NCBI GenBank assembly: GCA_950097015.1
Contig: CATNEN010000039.1
Span: 9,037,501 to 9,101,500, forward strand
Length of the DNA stretch: 64,000 nucleotides
From: Macrostomum hystrix
Taxonomy: Eukaryota > Platyhelminthes > Macrostomidae
Direction: 5' to 3'
The translations under genes and the position numbers were made by a program. The first letter of the stretch is position 1, and each line of letters starts with the position of its first letter. Below, one piece after another: positions 13,801 through 25,800 of this stretch. The notes beneath the pieces were generated by a model, which was not told where the DNA came from, did not search any database, and saw only the letters and a list, made by a program, of their open reading frames with translations.

Positions 13801-16800
13801 CGGACTACTCATCGAACCAGTCTCAAGTCAGCGCTCTCGTTGGTCGCGTCGGTTAGTTGTCAATGGCAACGGAGACGATCGCAGCTTCACCTGGGTGGGT
13901 TGACGTCCAGATTTAAAATTAAATCCTGAATCTGACAGCAAACAGTGTTAACTAGTGGCAGGAGAGATGGGTGTGACAGAGAATAAATTAGTTTAAAGAT
14001 GGTTAATCATGGGACTGGCTGAGTGTGATTGAAAGTGCGGCTAGAAGATACTTAAACAGGAAAACATTGTTCCACTAGGATGGAATGGGGATAGAGCTGG
14101 ATAGAATGGGGATAGAGCTGGATAGAATGGGGATAGAGCTGGATAGAATGAGGATAGAGCTGGATAGAATGGGGATAGAGCTGGATAGAATGGGGATAGA
14201 GCTGGATAGAATGGGGATAGAGCTGGATAGAATGAGGATAGAGCTGGATAGAATGAGGATAGAGCTGGATAGAATGGGGATAGAGCTGGATAGAATGGGG
14301 ATAGAGCTGGATAGAATGGGGATAGAGCTGGATAGAATGGGGATAGAGCTGGATAGAATGGGGATAGAGCTGGATAGAATGGGGATAGAGCTGGATAGAA
14401 TGGGGATAGAGCTGGATAGAATGAGGATAGAGCTGGATAGAACGGGGATAGAGCTGGATAGAATGAGGATAGAGCTGGATAGAATGGGGATAGAGCTGGA
14501 TAGAATGGGGATAGAGCTGGATAGAATGGGGATAGAGCTGGATAGAATGTGGATAGAATGAGGATAGAGCTGAATAGAATGGGGATAGAGCTGGATAGAA
14601 TGTGGATAGAATGAGGATAGAGCTGAATAGAATTTGGATAGAGCTGGATAGAATGGGGATAGAATGGGGATAGAGCTGGATAGAATGTGGATAGAATGAG
14701 GATAGAGCTGAATAGAATTTGGATAGAGCTGGATAGAATGAGGATAGAGCTGGATAGAATGGGGATAGAGCTGGATAGAATTGGGATAGAAGCTGGCGAA
14801 CTCTTGGAAAACTGTTTCGCCCCTTTAAAAAAGTTCTGGCCTTGCATCAGATAATTTTTTATAACTTGCCAGACGGTGTTTTCATTATTTCTGAAAAAAC
14901 CCAGTCCTGAACGTGAAAAACGAGTTTCAAAAAAACAAGGGTAATGGCACTGTTAAGCGCCAAGCTTTAATTAAAAGTTTTCGCGCAACTGCACTAACCA
15001 TGGCTTCCCATAGTTTGCGTTCAATCCCAACCCTATTAGGATATTAAATTTACGTTCGATTCTTTTTTAACATCGCGCAATTGCGTGAAAGAAAACTTTT
15101 GATTTCATATTCGATTGAATGTCAGACAGTAGGTCACAGAATCATTTTTTACGCTTAAAGTATTTATTGAAGCTTTTAGAATCCGTTTTAGCATTTACCA
15201 CTCCAACCATGTTTTTAGCGATTTGAGTATATCTCACTTGATAGCCTCACTTCACAGCCTCACTTCACAGCCTCACTTCACAGACTCACTTCACAGACTC
15301 ACTTCACAGACTCACTTCATAGCCTCACTTCACAGGCTCACTTCACAGAATCACTTCACAGACTCACTTCACAGACTCACTTCATAGCCTCACTTCACAG
15401 ACTCACTTCACAGACTCACTTCATAGCCTCACTTCACAGCCTCACTTCATAGCCTCACTTCACAGACTCACTTCACAGACTCACTTCATAGCCTCACTTC
15501 ACAGACTCACTTCACAGACTCACTTCACAGCCTCACTTCACAGACTCACTTCATAGCCTCACTTCACAGACTCACTTCATAGCCTCACTTCATAGCCTCA
15601 CTTCACAGACTCACTTCACAGACTCACTTCACAGGCTCACTTCACAGACTCACTTCACAGACTCACTTCACAGCCTCACTTCATAGCCTCACTTCACAGC
15701 CTCACTTCATAGCCTCACTTCATAGCCTCACTTCACAGGCTCACTTCACAGACTCACTTCACAGACTCACTTCACAGCCTCACTTCATAGCCTCACTTCA
15801 CAGACTCACTTCACAGCCTCACTTCACAGACTCACTTCATAGCCTCACTTCATAGCCTCACTTCACAGACTCACTTCATAGCCTCACTTCACAGCCTCAC
15901 TTCACAGCCTCACTTCACAGACTCACTTCATAGCCTCACTTCACAGACTCACTTCACAGACTCACTTCATAGCCTCACTTCACAGACTCACTTCACAGAC
16001 TCACTTCATAGCCTCACTTCACAGACTCACTTCACAGACTCACTTCACAGCCTCACTTCACAGACTCACTTCATAGCCTCACTTCACAGCCTCACTTCAT
16101 AGCCTCACTTCACAGACTCACTTCATAGCCTCACTTCACAGACTCACTTCACAGACTCACTTCACAGACTCACTTCACAGACTCACTTCACAGACTCACT
16201 TCATAGCCTCACTTCACAGACTCACTTCACAGACTCACTTCACAGACTCACTTCATAGCCTCACTTCACAGATTCACTTCACAGACTCACTTCACAGACT
16301 CACTTCATAGCCTCACTTCATAGCCTCACTTCACAGACTCACTTCACAGACTCACTTCACAGACTCACTTCATAGCCTCACTTCATAGCCTCACTTCACA
16401 GCCTCACTTCACAGCCTCACTTCATAGCCTCACTTCATAGCCTCACTTCACAGCCTCACTTCACAGCCTCACTTCACAGACTCACTTCATAGCCTCACTT
16501 CATAGCCTCACTTCACAGCCTCACTTCACAGACTCACTTCACAGACTCACTTCATAGCCTCACTTCACAGACTCACTTCACAGACTCACTTCATAGCCTC
16601 ACTTCACAGACTCACTTCACAGACTCACTTCATAGCCTCACTTCACAGACTCACTTCACAGACTCACTTCATAGCCTCACTTCACAGACTCACTTCACAG
16701 ACTCACTTCACAGCCTCACTTCACAGACTCACTTCATAGCCTCACTTCACAGCCTCACTTCATAGCCTCACTTCACAGACTCACTTCACAGACTCACTTC

Positions 16801-19800
16801 ATAGCCTCACTTCACAGATTCACTTCACAGACTCACTTCACAGACTCACTTCATAGCCTCACTTCATAGCCTCACTTCACAGACTCACTTCACAGACTCA
16901 CTTCACAGACTCACTTCATAGCCTCACTTCACAGACTCACTTCACAGACTCACTTCACAGACTCACTTCATAGCCTCACTTCATAGCCTCACTTCACAGA
17001 CTCAGTTCACAGACTCAGTTCACAGCCATAGTTGTCATCAGAGTGACTCTTCTGCTTGTGACACGCCAATCTGACAGGAGGGTGTCAGCTCCAGTCTGTC
17101 CGTTCGGGTCTCGCTGACCAATGTTGGCCTGGCGCCTGTGTACAGCGACACGCTTGTCACAATGGCATCGAACAGCAGAGATGAAGAGCCAACGGACGCA
17201 TCGGACAATGCATTCATAGCCGAGTACCTGGCCAGCGCTGACCGAAGCACCGGTGGCACTGCTCGAACCCGACTGCTAAATACCGTGCTGACCGAGTACT
17301 GCAGGTGAGAGAGCCGGTAATCACACGCATGACAGAGAGCTTATTTACTGTGGCGGCAACATCAAAGGATATCAAAGTAAAAAATTGAATAATAAATTCT
17401 AGTATGAATCCTGAACCTTAGGCGGCGAGATCAAACAGATTAGTCGAATAAGGAATATTAGGCAGCAAGATCAAACAGATTGGTCGAATAAGGAATATTA
17501 GGCAGCAAGATCAAACAGATTAGTCGAATAAGGAACATTAGGCGGCAAGATCAAACAGATTAGTCGAATAAGGAATATTAGGCGGCAAGTTCAAACAGAT
17601 TAGTCGATTCTGGATTATTAGGCGACAAGATCAAACAGTTTAGTCGATTCACGAATATTAGGCGGCAGGATCAAACAGATTAGTCGATTCACGAATATTA
17701 GGCGGCAGGATCAAACAGATTAGTCGATTCACGAATATTAGGCGGCAGGATCAAACAGATTAGTCGATTCACGAATATTAGGCGGCAGGATCAAACAGAT
17801 TAGTCGATTCAGGAATATTAGGCGACAAGATCAAACAGTTTAGTCGATTCACGAATATTAGGCGGCAGGATCAAACAGATTAGTCGATTCAGGAATATTA
17901 GGCGGCAAGATCAAACAGATTAGTCGATTCAGGAATATTAGGCGGCAAGATCAAACAGATTAGTCGATTCAGGAATATTGGGCGGCAAGATCAAACAGAT
18001 TAGTCGATTCAGGAATATTAGGCGGCAAGATCAAACAGATTAGTTGAATAATAAACATTAGGCGGCGAGATCAATCATTTAGCCGTGTTTTGGTTAGCGA
18101 TTTGAAGCAGTCTTTCCAATTGCTGCGTTGAATTCGGCTTCCAAGCGTTAGAATTTTTTCGAAAAAATATTGCACTTTAAAACTTTTTTCACAACATATC
18201 GGCTTTCCAACGAATCATTTGACGCTACAGGCAACCAGTGCCCGATCACTACGTGGTGAGGCTGGACAGGCGTGAGGGCGGCCTCACTAAGCTGGGCAAA
18301 GTCATCTGCGGCAATCGAACTGGCCCGGGAGGTCGCGCTCCCGGATGTCCGGCCGAATACCTGCCTGGCGATGTGTACTATTATCGAAAGCTCGACGAAC
18401 CGTGCTCCGGCGGGGTGAGTTCACGCCAGCCAACCGATATGTATTGTAATAATTATTGCACGAGGCCTGCAATGGCACATCATTTGGTGAGAGACAATTC
18501 TGCCTATTGCGCTGACTTCTAAGCGCACAAGCACACAGGTTGTACATCTGCCCCGACTTTCTCATCGGCAGGCAGTGTACACTCTCACTGTGCCTTAAAG
18601 AATGGCCCTCGAGGGCGTAAATTGCACGACAAGCCCCCAAGCCTTCTCTCCGCGGCTGCGGCCTCGACGCGGAATCGAGCTCAGGAAACTCGGTGCGAGA
18701 GGCGAACGCGTTAACCGCCCAGCCACTCACCCCCCCCCCTGCAGCCAACCGAATGTTCTCAAAACCCGCCTGCAGATTTCTCAAAACTAATGAGGTTCTG
18801 GAAAGCATTTTATTTTTTCAAGCGGCCTTTTCTAACTTAGGTTTCTGATTGACATTCAAGGAATTAAAAGTTAGTTTTTTAAAAACTAAAAACTTGCAAA
18901 ACACTTGACTTTCACTGCTAAGGCCAGGGAGGAAGTGTTCCTACAGGATATAGATCCCATTCCCATGAACTTGTTCATCCCCATGAACAAGTTGGTCAAT
19001 GATTAATGACCCCCCATCCACCACTGCCGATTCCCCATGACCCCTACAAGCACAATACAGGTTAGAAGATGTGCTCCTGTGACTGACGCAAATTCCTTCG
19101 CACTCGAAGTAAAAAAGGATGAGTTTGAGGGAAGAAACAGGTTTAGATTCTCCGATTCTCTCCCGACCATTTTCTTTTCATTCTCTGCTTCTCTGCGACC
19201 GACCGGCTCAAAAGTTTCCTCTCCTTATTTTGCATCAGATTTCGGCCCAGCCAAATGATAAATAATGCATGGGCAGGCAGCGCGGCCTGTTTTCCTGAGT
19301 CTCCTCACAAACACATCCTCTTTCACTTGTAGCAGAGAATAGAGGGAGTGAAAGACTTTCTCAGGCTTGAGCTGGCAGTGCTTGGGATTCCACCGTCCTT
19401 TCGGAATGGGGATCCTGATATTACTAATCTGGGATTCTAAAGCTTCGGAATGGGGATTCTATAGTTTCGGAATGGGGATCCTGATATTTCTTAACTGGGA
19501 TTCAAAAGTTTCGAAATGGGGATCTACACTTTCGAAATGGGGATCCTGATATTTCTTAAATGGGATTCTAAAGTTTCGGAATGGGGATTCTGATATTTCT
19601 TAACTGGGATTCTAAAGTTTCGGAATGGGGATTCTGATATTTCTTAACTAAGATTCTAAAGTTTCGGAATGGGGATTCTGATATTTCTTAACTAAGATTC
19701 TAAAGTTTCGGAATGGGGATTCTGATATTTCTTAACTGGGATTCTAAAGTTTCGGAATGGGGATCCTGATATTACTTAACTGGGATTCTAAAGTTTCGGA

Positions 19801-22800
19801 ATGGGGATTCTGATATTTCTTAAATGGGATTCTAAAGTTTCGGAATGGGGATTCTGATATTTCTTAAATGGGATTCTAAAGTTTCGGAATGGGGATCTAC
19901 ACTTTCGGAATGGGGATTCTATAGTTTCAGAATCGGGATTCTACACTTTCAGAATGGGGATTTTACACTTTCGGAATGGTGATTTTTAAAGTTTCGAAAT
20001 GTGATTTCAAAAGTATTGATATTTCTAAGTTCTATAATTTTCGTTTTTTCGACGAAAATACAAAAATATTTTAGCCATACTACTTGCCACAAACTTAAAA
20101 GTAGCCAGGTGCGGATGTTAGTGCTATCGTTTGCATTATTTCGTTATACTCAAAAACTAATTTTTTTCGCATCAAGCAGGACTCCGCCGACTTTGGGATT
20201 GCGTCGTCCACTTCTGCCAAGCCGACGTACCAATTCCGGTGCGGCCAGACGAGCGACATTTTGAATAAAATCTTCAACATGACGACTGGCGAAGAGCTGG
20301 CCTTGCCGATCGTTGTACACGACGGTCTGGGAGACTGCGGCTACGCGATGGCCAAGTGCTTGGCCTGCCTCAGGCAGCCCACCTGCGCACACAAGCGTAT
20401 GCGGCTCATGGCTCAATGTGCTTACCTGTCTTATGCGGGATTAGTGATGATTTATCCCTTCACTGCGGGATTCGTGACGATTGCTCCAATCAAGTGTGGG
20501 ATTAGTGCTAATTCACCCCCTTTCTGTGGGACGATGAGGGATTTATCCCAACAGTGTGGGATTAGTGATGATTTATCCCATCAGTGTGGGATCAGTGATG
20601 ATTTATCCCAACAGTGTGGGATTAGTGATGATTTATCCCATCAATGTGGGATTAGTGATGAGTTATCCCATCAGTGTGGGATTAGTGATGGGTTATCCCA
20701 TCAGTGTGGGATTAGTGATGACTTATCCCATCAGTGTGGGATTAGTGATGAGTTATCCCATCAGTGTGGGATTCGTGATGATTTATCCCATCAGTGTGGG
20801 ATTCGTGATGAGTTATCCAATAAATGTGGGATTAGTGATGATTTATCCAATAAATGTGGGATTAGTGATGATTTAGCCTATCACTGTTGTTTTATAAATG
20901 ATTTTTTCACTCACTAAAAATGGAATTATCGATAATTTATCCTCTTCAAAATGTTATAAGTCATCCAGCTTCTCTACATTTGCCAATTAGTAAAATGCCC
21001 AAAATGCTCCGAATGCTGCAGCTCATCCATTGAAATCGACAAGCTCAAACTGCTGCCCGCTCGACTGCTACAGCATGGCTCCCTGCGCCAGCTATTACCG
21101 GTCCAGGTGCATCAGGGAGGAACCCACCTGCGGCAAAGGTGAGGGCCTGGGAAAAAAACTGTTACGGATCTGGTATTTTGGAATGGGGATTCAACCGTTT
21201 CAGAATTAGAAATCTACAGTTCAAGAGTTGGGATTCTACAGTTTCAGAATGGGGATTACACAGTTTCAGAATGGGGATTCTACAGTTTCAGAATGGGGAT
21301 TACACAGTTTCAGAATGGGATTCTACAGTTTCAGATTGGAGATTCTACAGTTTCAGAATGGGGATTACACAGTTTCAGAATGGGGATTATACAGTTTCAG
21401 AATTGGGATTATACAGTTTCAGAATTGGGATTATACAGTTTCAGAATGGGGATTACACAGTTTCAGAATGGGGATTACACAGTTTCAGAATGGGATTCTA
21501 CAGTTTCAGAATGGGGATTACACAGTTTCAGAATGGGGATTACACAGTTTCAGAATGGGGATTCTACAGTTTCAGAATGGGATTCTACAGTTCAAGAGTT
21601 GGGATTCTACAGTTTCACAATGGGGATTACACAGTTTCAGAATGGGGATTCTACAGTTTCAGAATGGGAATTACACAGTTTCCGAATTGGGATTCTACAG
21701 TTTCAGAATTGGGATTCTACAGTTTCCGAATTGGGATTATACAGTTTCAGAATTGGGATTCTACAGTTTCCGAATTGGGATTCTACAGTTTCAGAATTGG
21801 GATTATACAGTTTCAGAATTGGGATTTTACAGTTTCAGAATTGGGATTATACAGTTTCAGAATTGGGATTATACAGTTTCAGAATTGGGATTCTACAGTT
21901 TCAGAATGGGGATTCTACAGTTTCAGAATGGGGATTATACAGTTTCAGAATTGGGATTATACAGTTTCAGAATTGGGATTATACAGTTTCAGAATTGGGA
22001 TTATACAGTTTCAGAATTGGGATTCTACAGTTTCAGAATTGGGATTACACAGTTTCAGAATGGAGATTACACAGTTTCAGAATGGGGATTACACAGTTTC
22101 AGAATGGGGATTACACAGTTTCAGAATGGGATTCTACAGTTCAAGAGTTGGGATTCTACAGTTTCACAATGGGGATTACACAGTTTCAGAATGGGGATTC
22201 TACAGTTTCAGAATGGGATTCTACAGTTTAAGAGTTGGGATTCTACAGTTTCACAATGGGGATTACACAGTTTCAGAATGGGGATTCTACAGTTTCAGAA
22301 TGGGAATTACACAGTTTCCGAATTGGGATTCTACAGTTTCAGAATTGGGATTATACAGTTTCAGAATTGGGATTCTACAGTTTCAGAATGGGAATTACAC
22401 AGTTTCCGAATTGGGATTCTACAGTTTCAGAATTGGGATTATACAGTTTCAGAATTGGGATTCTACAGTTTCAGAATGGGGATTACACAGTTTCAGAATT
22501 GGGATTCTACAGTTTCAGAATGGGGATTCTACAGTTTCAGAATGGGAATTACACAGTTTCAGAATTGGGATTCTACAGTTTCCGAATGGGATTCTACAGT
22601 TTCAGAATGGGATTCTACAGTTTCAGAATGGGATTCTACAGTTTCAGAATGGGATTCTACAGTTTCAGAATGGGGATTCTACAGTTTCAGAATGGGGATT
22701 CTACAGTTTCAGAATTGGGATTCTACAGTTTCAGAATGGGAATTACACAGTTTCCGAATTGGGATTCTACAGTTTCAGAATTGGGATTCTACAGTTTCAG

Positions 22801-25800
22801 AATAGGGGTTTCTACAGTTTCAGAATGGGGATTCTACAGTTTCAGAATTGGGATTCTACAGTTTCCGAATTGGGATTCTACAGTTTCAGAATTGGGATTA
22901 TACAGTTTCAGAATTGGGATTTTACAGTTTCAGAATTGGGATTATACAGTTTCAGAATTGGGATTATACAGTTTCAGAATTGGGATTCTACAGTTTCAGA
23001 ATGGGGATTCTACAGTTTCAGAATGGGGATTATACAGTTTCAGAATTGGGATTATACAGTTTCAGAATTGGGATTATACAGTTTCAGAATTGGGATTATA
23101 CAGTTTCAGAATTGGGATTCTACAGTTTCAGAATTGGGATTACACAGTTTCAGAATGGAGATTACACAGTTTCAGAATGGGGATTACACAGTTTCAGAAT
23201 GGGGATTACACAGTTTCAGAATGGGATTCTACAGTTCAAGAGTTGGGATTCTACAGTTTCACAATGGGGATTACACAGTTTCAGAATGGGGATTCTACAG
23301 TTTCAGAATGGGATTCTACAGTTTAAGAGTTGGGATTCTACAGTTTCACAATGGGGATTACACAGTTTCAGAATGGGGATTCTACAGTTTCAGAATGGGA
23401 ATTACACAGTTTCCGAATTGGGATTCTACAGTTTCAGAATTGGGATTATACAGTTTCAGAATTGGGATTCTACAGTTTCAGAATGGGAATTACACAGTTT
23501 CCGAATTGGGATTCTACAGTTTCAGAATTGGGATTATACAGTTTCAGAATTGGGATTCTACAGTTTCAGAATGGGGATTACACAGTTTCAGAATTGGGAT
23601 TCTACAGTTTCAGAATGGGGATTCTACAGTTTCAGAATGGGAATTACACAGTTTCAGAATTGGGATTCTACAGTTTCCGAATGGGATTCTACAGTTTCAG
23701 AATGGGATTCTACAGTTTCAGAATGGGATTCTACAGTTTCAGAATGGGATTCTACAGTTTCAGAATGGGGATTCTACAGTTTCAGAATGGGGATTCTACA
23801 GTTTCAGAATTGGGATTCTACAGTTTCAGAATGGGAATTACACAGTTTCCGAATTGGGATTCTACAGTTTCAGAATTGGGATTCTACAGTTTCAGAATAG
23901 GGGTTTCTACAGTTTCAGAATGGGAATTACACAGTTTCCGAATTGGGATTCTACAGTTTCAGAATTGGGATTCTACAGTTTCAGAATAGGGGTTTCTACA
24001 GTTTCAGAATGGGGATTCTACAGTTTCAGAATTGGGATTCTACAGTTTCAGAATGGGAATTACACAGTTTCCGAATTGGGATTATACAGTTTCAGAATTG
24101 GGATTCTACAGCTTCCAAATTGGGATTCTAAAGTTTTAAATTGAAAAAATTGTTATAGTTTCTTGGGATTTTGAAAATCCTTAAAAAAGATTTTGAACTT
24201 TGCAAATCTCCAAGGCGCAAGTGTCCCGTGTATATCTGTCGTCACAATTTCAAGCTTGACTGAACACGGAAATTGTCCTTGATCAGTTGCCAGTTTTTTG
24301 TTGCTGTCAAATCTTCAATTCTGTCAATTTCTAGGGGCCGAAAGCTGACCAATTCCTGACTTGGCAATGAAACAGAAGCTTAAGGAAATCTACTAGAATA
24401 AGAAATAGTTTGTTAATCCACCAGTCTGTTGTTGTTACCGTCCTCATTTTTTCGCAAAATTGCCTAAAAATAATTGAACTGTAATAGAAAAAAATGTTAC
24501 ACATCTTACTCAGCTGAATTTAGGTCTAGATTAGTTTTTGTTTAAATCTTAAAATATCAGATTTTTTGGGATACGAAATTACACACACTTTCTAAACCGA
24601 GGATTCATTTTTTCTATGGCTTTGAAGAACCCTAGACAAGTAGTCTACAGTTTAGGGATTTAGGATTCCATAAGTTAGGGATTTAGGATTCCAGAAGTTA
24701 GGGATTTAGGATTCCATAAGTTAGGGATTTAGGATTCCAGAAGTTAGGGATTTAGGATTCCAGAAGTTAGGGATTTAGGATTCCAGAAGTTAGGGATTTA
24801 GGATTCCATAAGTTAGGGATTTAGGATTCCATAAGTTAGGGATTTAGGATTCCATAAGTTAGGGATTTAGGATTCCATAAGTTAGGGATTTAGGATTCCA
24901 TAAGTTAGGGATTTAGGATTCCATAAGTTAGGGATTTAGGATTCCATAAGTTAGGGATTTAGGATTCCATAAGTTAGGGATTTAGGATTCCATAAGTTAG
25001 GGATTTAGGATTCCATAAGTTAGGGATTTAGGATTCCAGAAGTTAGGGATTTAGGATTCCAGAAGTTAGGGATTTAGGATTCCATAAGTTAGGGATTTAG
25101 AATTCTTCAATTTTGGGATTTAGGATTCTTCAGCATTAGTGTTTAAGGATTCTAGAATTCAGGAATTTAAGACTGTACAGTTTAAGGATTAGGATTAGGA
25201 TTAGAAAATAAAATCGAAACCTTCGCTGTTGCGCCCGCAGGCACCGAGGACACATTCACCCTGACGCCAATCTTCAACGGATTTGCTAGACCCGGTGTCA
25301 ACGGTTCCTCCTATTTCACCTGCCAGCTGGCCTACAGACAGCCGGAGCTTCTGTACAGGCTGTCCTATTCGTTCCGGCTCACGCGTCCCGACGGCCCGTC
25401 AGGCTGGCGCGGTCCCAGCCGGACATTGTCGCTGCCAGCAGGCAATGCCAGTTTTCATCGTCTGGGCCAGATTAGATTCGGCGCCCTGCAATTGTCGCAC
25501 GGCACTGGCGTGGACCTGCCGCGGACCTGCTTGATCAGGGCCGGGCTGCACCTGGACAAGGCTGGCCGGGTCTTGGCTGGCTCCCCGATCAACTTTCACC
25601 GGCTGAGAGAGGCCGCTGGCGGAGGCGAAAAATTTAAACCGGACGCGCCGATTGAAGGATCGCCAAGGTAACAGAGTAGCTGATGTACACAAAATAGAAA
25701 TTACAGCCAGCTCAGTTGGAGAGGGGGTGAGGGGGAGGGCGGTCTAACGCGTTTGACTCTCGCGCCAAGGTCCATGAGCTCGATTCCGCAACGAAGCCAC

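Noticed and set aside
18302-18808. A 168-codon minus-strand open frame
   Set aside because: Spans the antisense of a real exon and a SINE copy; no recognisable protein content.
20998-21138. KCPKCSECC reading frame as the true coding frame of the exon at 21022
   Set aside because: It ends in a phase incompatible with the exon at 25241; the CCPLDC frame joins it correctly.
21139-24144. A 1001-codon plus-strand open frame and its overlapping companions
   Set aside because: Pure translation of the 21/22-bp minisatellite; it begins in the intron after the donor at 21138 and is open in several frames at once.
24640-25118. Interstitial telomeric repeat
   Set aside because: TTAGGG occurs only once per 23-bp unit; there is no (TTAGGG)n run.
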